Both the position numbers and the translations under genes were made by a program. A stretch of DNA of 64,000 nt from Zhenhengia yiwuensis (GTDB lineage: Bacteria; Bacillota; Clostridia; Lachnospirales; Cellulosilyticaceae), in contig NZ_JACRSY010000020.1 in the NCBI RefSeq assembly GCF_014384995.1, positions 1 through 64,000 of the forward strand. Direction: 5' to 3'. Shown here in pieces: positions 18,241-26,699 of this stretch. The notes below the pieces were generated by a model. It was given only the letters and a program-made list of their open reading frames with translations. It did no database searches and was not told the DNA's origin. How positions within the stretch are numbered: position 1 is the stretch's first letter; each line of letters opens with the position of its first letter.

Positions 18241-19380
18241 GTGGCAAAAAGAGATTATTATGAGGTTCTTGGTGTTCAAAAAGGTGCAAGCGATGCTGAG
18301 ATAAAAAAAGCATATAGAAAACTAGCAAAGAAATATCACCCAGATACTAATCAAGGGAATCCAGAAGCTGAAGCGAAGTTCAAAGAAGCAAGTGAAGCTT
18401 ATGAAGTTTTAAGTGATGAACAAAAAAGAGGTGCTTATGACCGTTATGGACATAGTGCTTTTGAACAAGGCGGAGCTGGTGGCGCTGGCGGATTTAGTGG
18501 CGGTTTTGATTTCGATATGGATGATATCTTTGGTAGTGTATTTGGTGACATGTTTGGAGGCGGTGGTAGACGTCGTCCACGTGGGCCTAGACCAGGTAAT
18601 GATATTAAACAAACTATTCAAGTTGAATTTGCAGAAGCTGCTTTTGGTGTAGAAAAAGAAATTAAGATTCAAACATCTGAAACATGCGAAACTTGTCATG
18701 GTACAAAAGCAAAACCGGGAACAAATCCAACAACATGTACAAAATGTAATGGGACAGGTCAAGTACGTGTCACACAACGTACAATCTTAGGCGCAATGCA
18801 AAGTGTTCAAACTTGTGATGCTTGCCATGGTGAAGGGAAAATCATCAATGAGCCTTGTCAAACATGTCATGGACAAGGTAAAGTAAGAACAAGTAAAACA
18901 ATTACTGTAAGCATTCCAGCAGGAATTGATCATGGTCAAACACTTCGTATTCAAGGAAAAGGTGAAGCAGGAGATGTGGGTGCACCAAATGGCGATTTAC
19001 TTCTTACTGTTTATATTAAAGCACATGAACTCTTTGAACGTCGTGGTATGGATGTTTATATGCGTATGCCAATTAATTTTGCGCAAGCAGCATTAGGGAG
19101 TGAACTTTCTATTCCAACACTTGATGGTAATGTGAAATTCACTATTGGAGAAGGTACACAAACAGGGACTACATTTAGACTCCAAGGTAAAGGAATTCCA
19201 AGTCTTCGTAACAAAAAACAACGTGGTGATCAATATGTAGAAGTTTATGTAGAAGTACCTAAAAACCTTACAGCTAAACAAAAAGATTTACTACGCGAAT
19301 TTGCAGATGGTACAGTAGAGCATCAGCCAGAGCAGATGAACTTCAGAAAGAAAATAGAAAAATTCTTTAACAAAAATTAG
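18241..19380 (+). CDS. dnaJ: Chaperone protein DnaJ (Hsp40)
   Basis: Co-chaperone that stimulates DnaK ATPase. Domain order is a J domain with HPD in KYHPDTNQGN, a Gly/Phe-rich linker (GGAGGAGGFSGGFDF), and four zinc-binding CxxCxGxG-type repeats (CETCHGTKA, CTKCNGTGQ, CDACHGEGK, CQTCHGQGK). The substrate-binding C-terminal domains follow; length is 379 residues. I choose GTG 18241, which gives the canonical MAKRDYYEVLGV and has GGTGA six bases upstream. ATG 18229 adds four residues and overlaps that site. Confidence 0.96.
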   Translation: MAKRDYYEVLGVQKGASDAEIKKAYRKLAKKYHPDTNQGNPEAEAKFKEASEAYEVLSDEQKRGAYDRYGHSAFEQGGAGGAGGFSGGFDFDMDDIFGSVFGDMFGGGGRRRPRGPRPGNDIKQTIQVEFAEAAFGVEKEIKIQTSETCETCHGTKAKPGTNPTTCTKCNGTGQVRVTQRTILGAMQSVQTCDACHGEGKIINEPCQTCHGQGKVRTSKTITVSIPAGIDHGQTLRIQGKGEAGDVGAPNGDLLLTVYIKAHELFERRGMDVYMRMPINFAQAALGSELSIPTLDGNVKFTIGEGTQTGTTFRLQGKGIPSLRNKKQRGDQYVEVYVEVPKNLTAKQKDLLREFADGTVEHQPEQMNFRKKIEKFFNKN

Positions 19381-19402
19381 ATAAAAGTAGGAGGATTACC
19401 CA

Positions 19403-20341
19403 GTGGATTATATTCAAATTGCGATTGAGACAACACATGAAGCAGTAGAAGCCATCAGTTATTTTTTAGTAGAGGAAATGTCAGGTGGTGTAGAGATATG
19501 TGACCCTATAGATGTGGTTTCTCAAGACCGCTCTCAGGTAATTTTTGATTTAATAGATGAAAGTTTGATAAGTGAAGATATGGACACTGTGGTGGTTAAA
19601 GCTTACTTTTCAACAGAAATTGATATTGTAGAAAAAGTTGAAGCTATTAAAGGGCATTTAAAGCATATTAGTGAATTCTTAAATATTGGAACAGGTAAAA
19701 TTACTTTACTTGATATTCCAGAAGAAAAATGGGCAAATGAATGGAAGAAATACTATAAGCCTGTTAAATTAGGTGACCATATTGTCATTAAGCCAAAATG
19801 GGAAACTTATGAAGCAGAGGTAGATGACCTTATTATAGAAATGGATCCAGGTATGGCATTCGGGACAGGAACACATGAGACAACAGCTATGTGTGCGCAG
19901 CTTGTTGAAAAGTATATAAGACCAGATCAGACTATTATAGATATTGGTACAGGTAGCGGTATTTTAGGGATTATTGCAGCTAAAATGGGTGCACAAAAAG
20001 TTATTGGTGTAGATATTGATCCTGTAGCAGTTAAAGTAGCTAAGGAAAATGTAGCTTACAATCATGTAGAAGACCAGATGGAAGTATATGCAGGTAACTT
20101 AATTGATGTTGTAAAAGAAAAAGGTCAAATTGTCGTATCTAATATTATTGCGGATGTTATTATTATGCTTGCAGATCAGGTAGAGCAGGTTATTACAGAG
20201 GAAGGCATATGGATTGCTTCAGGAATTATACAGATGAGAAAAGACGATGTTATAGCAGCTATTGAAGCAAATGGTTTTGAAATCATAGAAATTCACGAGC
20301 AAAAAGAGTGGGTAGCTGTTGTTGCTAGAAGGAGAAAATAA
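19403..20341 (+). CDS. prmA: Ribosomal protein L11 methyltransferase
   Basis: SAM-dependent enzyme that methylates L11. The 312 residues have an N-terminal substrate-recognition domain, then the linker IPEEKWANEWKKYYKPVKLG and the methyltransferase domain with DPGMAFGTGTHETT and IDIGTGSGILGIIAAK (motif I). The start is GTG with AGGAGG upstream. It follows dnaJ by 22 bp and precedes rsmE by 3 bp, the usual clostridial dnaJ-prmA-rsmE arrangement, so it is probably heat-shock co-transcribed. Confidence 0.96.
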   Translation: MDYIQIAIETTHEAVEAISYFLVEEMSGGVEICDPIDVVSQDRSQVIFDLIDESLISEDMDTVVVKAYFSTEIDIVEKVEAIKGHLKHISEFLNIGTGKITLLDIPEEKWANEWKKYYKPVKLGDHIVIKPKWETYEAEVDDLIIEMDPGMAFGTGTHETTAMCAQLVEKYIRPDQTIIDIGTGSGILGIIAAKMGAQKVIGVDIDPVAVKVAKENVAYNHVEDQMEVYAGNLIDVVKEKGQIVVSNIIADVIIMLADQVEQVITEEGIWIASGIIQMRKDDVIAAIEANGFEIIEIHEQKEWVAVVARRRK

Positions 20342-20344
20342 TCA

Positions 20345-21088
20345 ATGGCAAAGTTTTTCGTTAATGCTCAAAATATTTCAGAGACAGAAATTATCATTGA
20401 TGATGAAAATGTTAATCATATTAAGAATGTATTAAGGCTCCAAACAGGAGATGAAATTATAATAAATGATAGACAAGGTCATGACTATAAGTGTATAATA
20501 AATGCAATAGAACAAGGTAGAATTATAGCTCTTATAGACAGTGTAACCCATTCATTAGCAGAACCTCAGGTAGAAGTTGTGCTATTCCAATCCCTTATTA
20601 AAGGTGAGAAAATGGATTGGGTAATTCAAAAAGCTGTGGAAATAGGTGTAACAAAAATTATTCCTATTTGTACTACAAGATGCGTCGTAAAATTAGAAAA
20701 TCCTAAAAAAATGGCTTCTAAAGTAGAGAGATGGAACAAAATTGCAGAGTCGGCAGCTAAACAAAGTGGCAGAGGGGTTGTACCAGAAGTGGTTTTACCA
20801 ATATCTATGTCGGAAAGTATAGCTTATGCTAGAACTAATGCATTATGTGCCATTATTCCATATGAGAAAGAACGTGAAATAGGTATTAGAAAAGTTTTAC
20901 AAAGCACAGAGGCTAAAAGTTTTGGAATCTTTATTGGGCCAGAAGGTGGATTCACAGAAGAAGAGATTGAAGAAGCACTTCATCAAGGAGTGCATTCGGT
21001 AAGCCTAGGTAATCGCATTTTACGTAGTGAGACAGCGAGTTTAGTAACACTGGCTAATATTATGTATGAAATGGGAGAGATGGGATAA
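20345..21088 (+). CDS. rsmE: 16S rRNA (uracil1498-N3)-methyltransferase
   Basis: SPOUT-class methyltransferase acting on U1498 of 16S rRNA. The 247 residues have an N-terminal PUA-like domain (NHIKNVLRLQTGDEI) and a C-terminal knotted SAM-binding domain with IFIGPEGGFTEEEIE and SLGNRILRSETAS. Both motifs are complete. Its stop overlaps the next ATG by one base (TAATG), so the CheY-like gene is coupled to it. Confidence 0.96.
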   Translation: MAKFFVNAQNISETEIIIDDENVNHIKNVLRLQTGDEIIINDRQGHDYKCIINAIEQGRIIALIDSVTHSLAEPQVEVVLFQSLIKGEKMDWVIQKAVEIGVTKIIPICTTRCVVKLENPKKMASKVERWNKIAESAAKQSGRGVVPEVVLPISMSESIAYARTNALCAIIPYEKEREIGIRKVLQSTEAKSFGIFIGPEGGFTEEEIEEALHQGVHSVSLGNRILRSETASLVTLANIMYEMGEMG

Positions 21089-21456
21089 TGGACGACCTCA
21101 CTTTTATCGTAGTAGATGATGCCGTTTTTATGAGAACTGTACTTAAGAAGATGCTTATAGAAGCTTCCTATCAAGTTGTAGGAGAAGCAGGAAGTGGTTT
21201 AGAAGCGATAGCATTAGCTGAGAAGCTTAAGCCTGATATGATGACACTTGATATTACTATGCCTGAAATGAGTGGTATAGAAGCTATAGAAGGAATTTTA
21301 AAAGTAAGCCCAGATACGAAGATTATTATGTGTTCAGCAATGGGACAGCAATCAAAAGTGGTAGAATCTATTAAAAAAGGTGCTAAAGACTTTATTGTCA
21401 AGCCTTTTGAAAAAGCGAGAGTACTCCAGGCCATTAACAACGTAAAAAATCTATAA
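21088..21456 (+). CDS. CheY-like single-domain response regulator
   Basis: A receiver domain alone, 122 residues: acidic pair Asp10/Asp11, phospho-acceptor Asp55 (LDITMPEMSG), a Ser in MCSAMG and a Lys in DFIVKPFEK. There is no output domain, so it must act by protein contact. It resembles CheY of Firmicutes (FMRTVLKKML opening). It is the last gene of the hrcA-dnaK-rsmE run, sharing the junction TAATG, and is followed by a strong terminator. No chemotaxis kinase is in the window, so its partner is unknown. Confidence 0.9.
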   Translation: MDDLTFIVVDDAVFMRTVLKKMLIEASYQVVGEAGSGLEAIALAEKLKPDMMTLDITMPEMSGIEAIEGILKVSPDTKIIMCSAMGQQSKVVESIKKGAKDFIVKPFEKARVLQAINNVKNL

Positions 21457-21457
21457 G

Positions 21458-21479
21458 AGGGGGGAGACCCCCCTTTTTT
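21458..21479 (+). terminator. Intrinsic terminator after the CheY-like gene
   Basis: Six G, a 3-base loop (AGA), six C, then six T. This is a compact and strong terminator that ends the heat-shock run. Confidence 0.9.
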
Positions 21480-21513
21480 ATGGAATTATTTTGAGAGCGG
21501 AAAGGAAAAAGGT

Positions 21514-22686
21514 ATGAGAGAAATTTATTTAGATAATGCAGCAACCACAAAGCCTCTTGAGTGTGTGATTGAAGCAGTTTCTGAGACAATGCGCCTTGAA
21601 TATGGCAATCCATCTTCTTTGCATAAAAAAGGTATTGAAGCAGAAAATAAGATTAAAGAAAGTACAGCTTTTTTTGCTAATTTATTAGGTGCAAGTGAAG
21701 ATGAGATTTTCTATACATCAGGTGGTACAGAAAGTAATAACTTAGCTATCATAGGAAGTGCACTTGCTTATCAGAAGACTGCAAAGCGTATTATTACAAC
21801 AGCTATCGAACATCCTTCAGTAGGTGATGTTTTTACTTATTTAAAAGGGCAAGGGTTTGATGTAATTATCTTAAATGTAGATGAAAAGGGTTACATTAAT
21901 CTAGAGGAATTAGAGGCAAGTATTAATGAAGAAACTTCTTTAGTAAGTATTATGCATGTTAATAATGAAATTGGAACTATCCAAGACATTGAAAAAATAG
22001 GAGCTCTCATTAAAAAGAAAAATCCTAGAACGCTCTTTCATGTAGATGCTGTACAGTCTTTTACTAAAATACCTGTATCCGTACGTAAAGCTCAAATAGA
22101 CCTTCTTTCTATTAGTGCACATAAATTTTATGGGCCAAAAGGTGTAGGATTACTCTATAAAAATAAAAAAGTAAGACTGCAAAATATGCTTCATGGTGGT
22201 GGACAACAAAAAAATATGCGTTCAGGAACAGAAAATGTTCCAGGCATTTATGGTATGTATATTGCAGCAAAATATGTATTTAACCGTCAACGTGAAATTT
22301 TAGAGCACTATAAAGCATGTAAAACTTATTTATATACACGTATTTTAAATGAGATCGAAGGTACACATCTTAATGGGGATGTGGTAGAAGTAAGTGCACC
22401 ACATATTCTTAATATTGCATTTGAAGATATACGTGCAGAAGTACTCCTTCATTCCCTTGAGCAGAATCATATTTATGTATCTTCAGGTTCAGCATGTGCA
22501 TCTAACAAAATGTCTAAAAGTGGGACATTAGCAGCTATTGGACTTAATGGGCAGGCACTTGACAGTGCTATACGTTTCTCATTTAGTATAGATGTTACAG
22601 AAGAAGACTTAGAAACATGTGTAGACGTATTGAAAAAACAACTTGTATTACTTAGAAAATTTACACTAGGAGGAAAGAAAAGATGA
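21514..22686 (+). CDS. Cysteine desulfurase (NifS/IscS family)
   Basis: PLP enzyme that takes sulfur from cysteine and passes it on as a persulfide. The 390 residues begin EIYLDNAATTKP, with the PLP lysine Lys204 in SAHKFYGPKG and the catalytic Cys328 in SSGSACASNK. It overlaps thiI by 4 bp (ATGA), so the likely acceptor is ThiI (4-thiouridine in tRNA and/or thiamine thiazole). That makes it the NifZ-type partner rather than the general Fe-S desulfurase; this last step is inference from context. Confidence 0.94.
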   Translation: MREIYLDNAATTKPLECVIEAVSETMRLEYGNPSSLHKKGIEAENKIKESTAFFANLLGASEDEIFYTSGGTESNNLAIIGSALAYQKTAKRIITTAIEHPSVGDVFTYLKGQGFDVIILNVDEKGYINLEELEASINEETSLVSIMHVNNEIGTIQDIEKIGALIKKKNPRTLFHVDAVQSFTKIPVSVRKAQIDLLSISAHKFYGPKGVGLLYKNKKVRLQNMLHGGGQQKNMRSGTENVPGIYGMYIAAKYVFNRQREILEHYKACKTYLYTRILNEIEGTHLNGDVVEVSAPHILNIAFEDIRAEVLLHSLEQNHIYVSSGSACASNKMSKSGTLAAIGLNGQALDSAIRFSFSIDVTEEDLETCVDVLKKQLVLLRKFTLGGKKR

Positions 22687-23864
22687 CAAATGTCTTTTTA
22701 GTTAAATATGGTGAATTGGCTATTAAAGGTAAAAATCGCTATATCTTTGAAAATAGACTAGTAGCAACAATTAGAAGAAACCTTAAACCACTTGGGAAGT
22801 TTGAAGTTCAGAAGGAACAAGGACGTATTACGGTAGAACCTAAAGAGGATAATATTGATCCACAAATCGTTATTGATAAACTAAGTCGCGTGTTTGGTAT
22901 TATTGGAATTGCATATGGTACAAAAAGGGAAGAGGTTTCTTTCGATGCAGTGAAAGAACTTGCTCTTGAACATATGAAAGCAGAACTTGAGCATAAAGAC
23001 TACCTTACTTTTAAGGTGAATACAAAACGTGCAGATAAACGTTTTCCAATGGCTTCAATGGAAGTAAGCGCAGAGCTTGGGGCCTATCTTTTAGATGAGT
23101 TTCCTGATAAGCTTAAAGTAGATGTACACAACCCAGATATGATTCTTACAGTAGAACTTAGAAATGGAACTTATGTTTATTCTAAGACACATAAAGGTGC
23201 AGGCGGTATGCCATATGGTACAAATGGTAAATCAACACTTCTTTTATCAGGTGGTATCGATAGTCCTGTAGCAGGTTGGATGATTGCAAAACGTGGTGTT
23301 GAAATTGATGCGGTTTATTTCCATAGTCCTCCTTACACAAGTGAACGTGCGACACAAAAAGTTATTGATTTAGCTAAGAAGGTTGCTATGTATACAGGTG
23401 GTATGAAAGTTCATATTGTACCATTTACAGATATTCAAATGGCTATCTATGAAAAGTGCCCACATGAACAATTAACGATTATTATGCGTCGTATTATGAT
23501 GGAAATTGCACAGCGTATTGCTGAAAGCAATGAGAGCATGTCTCTTATTACAGGAGAGAGTATCGGTCAAGTAGCAAGTCAAACAATGCATAGCTTAGTT
23601 GTGACAGATGATTCTGCACGTATGCCAGTATTTAGACCTCTTATTGGATTTGATAAAGAAGAAATCGTACAAATTGCTAAAAAAATAGATACTTTCGAGA
23701 CATCTATTTTACCTTATGAAGACTGCTGTACAATCTTCGTACCAAAACATCCAGAAACTAAACCTCGTTTAGAGTCTATTGAACGTTCAGAAGAAGCGCT
23801 TGCAGATTGTATTGAAGAAATGATTGAAGAAGCAATCCGTACTACAGAAGTTGTTTCAGTATAA
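22683..23864 (+). CDS. thiI: tRNA 4-thiouridine synthetase ThiI
   Basis: Adenylates U8 of tRNA and exchanges oxygen for sulfur. The 393 residues contain an N-terminal ferredoxin-like region, a THUMP domain (about 60-165) and a PP-loop ATP-binding domain with SGGIDSP at 189-195. There is no C-terminal rhodanese domain, which is normal for Firmicutes, where the partner desulfurase supplies sulfur directly. Cysteines occur in YEDCCTIFVPKHP near the end. The start overlaps the desulfurase stop. Confidence 0.96.
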   Translation: MTNVFLVKYGELAIKGKNRYIFENRLVATIRRNLKPLGKFEVQKEQGRITVEPKEDNIDPQIVIDKLSRVFGIIGIAYGTKREEVSFDAVKELALEHMKAELEHKDYLTFKVNTKRADKRFPMASMEVSAELGAYLLDEFPDKLKVDVHNPDMILTVELRNGTYVYSKTHKGAGGMPYGTNGKSTLLLSGGIDSPVAGWMIAKRGVEIDAVYFHSPPYTSERATQKVIDLAKKVAMYTGGMKVHIVPFTDIQMAIYEKCPHEQLTIIMRRIMMEIAQRIAESNESMSLITGESIGQVASQTMHSLVVTDDSARMPVFRPLIGFDKEEIVQIAKKIDTFETSILPYEDCCTIFVPKHPETKPRLESIERSEEALADCIEEMIEEAIRTTEVVSV

Positions 23865-23867
23865 AAT

Positions 23868-23899
23868 TAAAAGTCTACTTGAAAAAGTAGACTTTTAAT
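23868..23899. terminator. Bidirectional terminator between thiI and the HPr-like gene
   Basis: A perfect 14-bp stem (23868-23881 against 23886-23899) with loop GAAA and A/T runs on both sides. It serves the convergent genes on either side. Confidence 0.85.
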
Positions 23900-23914
23900 A
23901 TATGGTTATGATTT

Positions 23915-24145
23915 TTAGATTAGAAACTCTTTTAAGTGCATCATAAGCATGCTTGCGCTTTGGTCATCATGGATATCCAGTTTTAGAGGTTTGCTAAGGT
24001 CTAGGCTGAAGATGCCCATGATTGATTTAGCATCGATAACATATCTACCAGATGTTAAATCAAAATCACCATCGTACTTACTGATAAGATTAACGAACTG
24101 TTTTACTTTTTCGATAGAGTTTAAACTAATGGTTACAGATGTCAT
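23915..24145 (-). CDS. HPr-like (Crh-like) protein lacking the catalytic histidine
   Basis: Small 76-residue protein with the PTS HPr fold signature: VTISLNSIEKVKQFV, then YVIDAKSIMGIFSLDLSKPL and a C-terminal helix. The segment KSIMG retains the Ser (residue 41) equivalent to HPr Ser46, the site used by HPr kinase. The region where HPr carries the phospho-accepting His15 (HARPA) reads NSIEKV and has no His, so it cannot relay PTS phosphate. A regulatory role, as for Bacillus Crh, is inference. GGAGG precedes the ATG; the gene stands alone. Confidence 0.75.
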   Translation of the reverse strand: MTSVTISLNSIEKVKQFVNLISKYDGDFDLTSGRYVIDAKSIMGIFSLDLSKPLKLDIHDDQSASMLMMHLKEFLI

Positions 24146-24173
24146 GCTTATTCCTCCTTACAATACTAATTGT

Positions 24174-24202
24174 ATCATATATGGAACAAAGATGAATGTC
24201 AA
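24174..24202 (-). promoter_or_regulatory. Promoter of the HPr-like gene
   Basis: Minus strand: TTGACA (24197-24202), a 17-bp spacer and TATGAT (24174-24179), close upstream of the start. Confidence 0.7.
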
Positions 24203-24245
24203 TATACTGACTATTACATGAAATATTTAGATAGAGGAGAACACC

Positions 24246-25559
24246 ATGTTACAAAATAAAAATAAAAAATATATTGCAACCTATACCCTAGGATGCAAAG
24301 TAAATCAATACGACACAGAAGCTGTTGTAGAGCAATTTAAGGCAGAAGGCTATGAAGAAGTGGCTTTTGATGAAGTTGCAGATGTATATCTTGTTAATAC
24401 ATGTACAGTGACACATTTAAGTGATAGAAAATGTCGTCAGATGCTACGTAAAACAAAAAAACTTAATCCAGATAGCGTACTTGTTGCTATGGGATGCTAT
24501 GCTCAAGCAGCAGGGGAGAAAATTAAAGAAGACGTATCAGAAGTAGACATTATTGTAGGAACGAATAAAAGAAGTGAAATCTTAAAGCTTGTAGAAGAAT
24601 ATCATAATAATCAAGAGACTTATAATTATGTGAGCAATATTATGGATGTAGAAGAATTTGAAGAGCTTCAAATTAGTAATATGGGCGAGCATACACGCGT
24701 CTACCTTAAAATTCAGGAAGGCTGTAACAATTACTGCACATACTGTATTATTCCATATGTAAGAGGTAAAATCCGTAGCCGTAAATTAGAGAATGTAGTA
24801 CAAGAAGCGCAAAGGCTTGTAGAGGCTGGTTTTAAAGAAATTATCTTAACAGGAATACATGTTCTAGCATATGGGAAAGATTTAGGTAATGTAACACTTC
24901 TAGATGCTATAAAAAAAGTACATGATATAGAAGGCGTTGAACGTATTAGGTTAAGCTCAATAGAGCCTGTAGCCATAACAGATGAGTTTTTAGAAGCTAT
25001 TAGCCAACTTCCAAAGCTCTGTCATCACTTCCATCTTTCTTTACAAAGTGGTTCTGAAACTGTTCTAAAACGTATGAATCGTAAATATACGGCGCAAGAA
25101 TATAAAGAAAGTGTACAAAGATTACGTGGTGTATGGCATGATGTCGCTATTACTACGGATATTATTGTGGGATTCCCAGGTGAAACGGATGAAGAATTTA
25201 AAGAAACAGTAGACTTTGTTAAGGAAATTGGTTTTGCGCAAGTACATCTTTTCCCATATTCTAAGAGAGAAGGCACAGCAGCAGCTAGGATGAAAAATCA
25301 AATTGATAGTCCTATTAAAGATGAACGTATGAAAGTGTTAAAACAGGTTACATTAAAGAGTCAAGATGCTTTTCTAGATGAACATATAGGTAAAGAAGTA
25401 GAAGTTTTATTTGAAAAAGCCGAAGAAGGCATGGCACAAGGTTATACAAGTAACTATATGAAAGTTGAAGTAGATACAGAACTTCATCTTGAGAATACAG
25501 TCGGTAAAGTATATATTGAGACAAGAGAGCACGAAGTGCTTAAAGGAAAGCTTTTATAG
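24246..25559 (+). CDS. mtaB: tRNA ms2t6A37 methylthiotransferase MtaB
   Basis: Radical SAM enzyme that adds a methylthio group to t6A37 of tRNAs reading ANN codons. The 437 residues have the N-terminal MTTase domain with cluster cysteines 17, 53 and 84, the radical SAM motif Cys160-x3-Cys164-x2-Cys167 (GCNNYCTYC), and a C-terminal TRAM-like domain. The CTYCIIPYVRG form fits MtaB (YqeV) rather than MiaB. GGAGA precedes the ATG. It stands between the divergent HPr-like gene and ireB. Confidence 0.95.
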   Translation: MLQNKNKKYIATYTLGCKVNQYDTEAVVEQFKAEGYEEVAFDEVADVYLVNTCTVTHLSDRKCRQMLRKTKKLNPDSVLVAMGCYAQAAGEKIKEDVSEVDIIVGTNKRSEILKLVEEYHNNQETYNYVSNIMDVEEFEELQISNMGEHTRVYLKIQEGCNNYCTYCIIPYVRGKIRSRKLENVVQEAQRLVEAGFKEIILTGIHVLAYGKDLGNVTLLDAIKKVHDIEGVERIRLSSIEPVAITDEFLEAISQLPKLCHHFHLSLQSGSETVLKRMNRKYTAQEYKESVQRLRGVWHDVAITTDIIVGFPGETDEEFKETVDFVKEIGFAQVHLFPYSKREGTAAARMKNQIDSPIKDERMKVLKQVTLKSQDAFLDEHIGKEVEVLFEKAEEGMAQGYTSNYMKVEVDTELHLENTVGKVYIETREHEVLKGKLL

Positions 25560-25580
25560 AAAGGTCAAAACATTTTATAA

Positions 25581-25609
25581 TTGCATATAACCTTAGATTG
25601 TATTATCAT
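25581..25609 (+). promoter_or_regulatory. Candidate promoter of the ireB-ruvX-DUF1292 operon
   Basis: TTGCAT (25581-25586), a 17-bp spacer and TATCAT (25604-25609), about 40 bp before the start. Confidence 0.5.
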
Positions 25610-25649
25610 ATAGCTAAGATAGAAGTGTAAATATTGGAAGGTGAAGCAA

Positions 25650-25901
25650 ATGAAAAACATAAACGAAACAGTGCAATTTCATTTTGAGATGCCTGAAAAG
25701 GCTTCAACTCGTGATATATTAATGGATGTTTACGAAGCGCTTAATGAGAAAGGATATAATCCTATTAATCAAATTGTAGGGTATATTATGTCAGGCGATC
25801 CAACTTATATTACCAGCTATAATGGTGCACGAAATAAAATTAGAAAATTAGAACGTGATGAGATTTTAGAAGAATTAGTAGCTTATTACCTAAAGAAATA
25901 A
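25650..25901 (+). CDS. ireB: IreB family protein (UPF0297)
   Basis: 83-residue regulatory phosphoprotein. In Enterococcus, IreB is a substrate of the PASTA kinase IreK and lowers cephalosporin resistance. The sequence MKNINETVQFHFEMPEK... with GYIMSGDPTYITSYNGARNKIRKLERDEILEEL (given here in parts: GYIMSGDPTYITS, YNGARNKIRKLERDE) is the complete family. I choose ATG 25650, behind GGAAGGTGA; a GTG at 25641 lies within that binding site. The order ireB-ruvX-DUF1292 equals yrzL-yrrK-yrzB of Bacillus. Confidence 0.93.
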   Translation: MKNINETVQFHFEMPEKASTRDILMDVYEALNEKGYNPINQIVGYIMSGDPTYITSYNGARNKIRKLERDEILEELVAYYLKK

Positions 25902-25936
25902 GCGCTATAAGGCTCATCTTATAGGAGGTTTTAAGC

Positions 25937-26356
25937 TTGCGTATACTCGGACTAGACTTTGGCACAAAGACGACAGGCGTAGCTGTAAGTGATCCACTTG
26001 GATTTACTGCACAAGGACTTGAGATTATTAGACGTACTGATAGCTATAATCTTAAGCCTACTATAAATAGAATTAAAGAAATTTGCGAAGAATATAAAGT
26101 AGAAAAAATTGTATTAGGATTCCCTAAAAACATGAATAATACAGAAGGTGAAAGATGTCAACATACTCTTGTTTTTAAGAAAAAACTTGAGCAGGCATTA
26201 GCATTACCTGTTGATTTATGGGATGAAAGACTTACTACAATGGAGGCAGAGAATGTACTTCTTGCAGCCGATGTAAGTCGTGGACGTAGGAAACAAGTCA
26301 TTGACAAATTAGCAGCTGTGCTTATTTTACAAAATTATCTACAAGCACATAGTTAA
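25937..26356 (+). CDS. ruvX: RuvX/YqgF, RNase H-like Holliday junction resolvase family
   Basis: 139-residue RNase H-fold nuclease. Family members act on Holliday junctions or process pre-16S rRNA (YqgF). The catalytic Asp is in LGLDFGTKTTGVAVSDP, with WDERLTTMEAE and a late acidic residue in KQVIDKLAAVLIL. The start is TTG at 25937 with AGGAGG nine bases upstream. It sits between ireB and DUF1292, as in Bacillus. Confidence 0.93.
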   Translation: MRILGLDFGTKTTGVAVSDPLGFTAQGLEIIRRTDSYNLKPTINRIKEICEEYKVEKIVLGFPKNMNNTEGERCQHTLVFKKKLEQALALPVDLWDERLTTMEAENVLLAADVSRGRRKQVIDKLAAVLILQNYLQAHS

Positions 26357-26367
26357 AGGGGATTATT

Positions 26368-26613
26368 ATGGATAAAATAAATTTTTATGATGAATTAACA
26401 GGTGAAACAATTCAATTTGAAGTAATCGATCAAGCAACAATAGATGGACAAAAATATTTATTAGTTGCTGATGAAGAGGATATTGCAACAATACTAAAAG
26501 AAATGAGTGAGGACGGAGACGAAATCACATATGAATTAGTAGAAGATGATGAGGAACTTCAAAAAGTAGCTTTAACCCTTATGGAAAGCGATGAATATGA
26601 CATTGAAGTTTAG
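26368..26613 (+). CDS. DUF1292 domain protein (YrzB-like)
   Basis: Acidic 81-residue protein of unknown function, a single DUF1292 domain (INFYDELTGETIQFEVID, then KYLLVADEED and EITYELVEDDEE). It is conserved as the third gene behind ireB-ruvX in Firmicutes. Preceded by AAAGGGG. No catalytic or metal motif is seen. A second DUF1292 gene at 37.8 kb has an added Cys/His-rich head. Confidence 0.85.
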   Translation: MDKINFYDELTGETIQFEVIDQATIDGQKYLLVADEEDIATILKEMSEDGDEITYELVEDDEELQKVALTLMESDEYDIEV

Positions 26614-26630
26614 ATGATAGGAAGTATCAA

Positions 26631-26659
26631 TTGACAATAAGCTAAGGTACATTTATAAT
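26631..26659 (+). promoter_or_regulatory. Strong promoter of the fur-like gene
   Basis: Consensus TTGACA (26631-26636), a 17-bp spacer and TATAAT (26654-26659). Such a consensus promoter suggests high or repressor-controlled expression. Confidence 0.85.
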
Positions 26660-26699
26660 AAAAGTACTTAGGAAATCAATTTTTAGAGGGGCGAATATA

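Noticed and set aside
18409..18777. Minus-strand and plus-strand open frames within dnaJ
   Set aside because: Both come from the repetitive Gly/Cys-rich dnaJ sequence; no family resemblance.
23949..24221. Plus-strand open frame opposite the HPr-like gene
   Set aside because: Antisense to a gene with a good start site and promoter; composition not protein-like.
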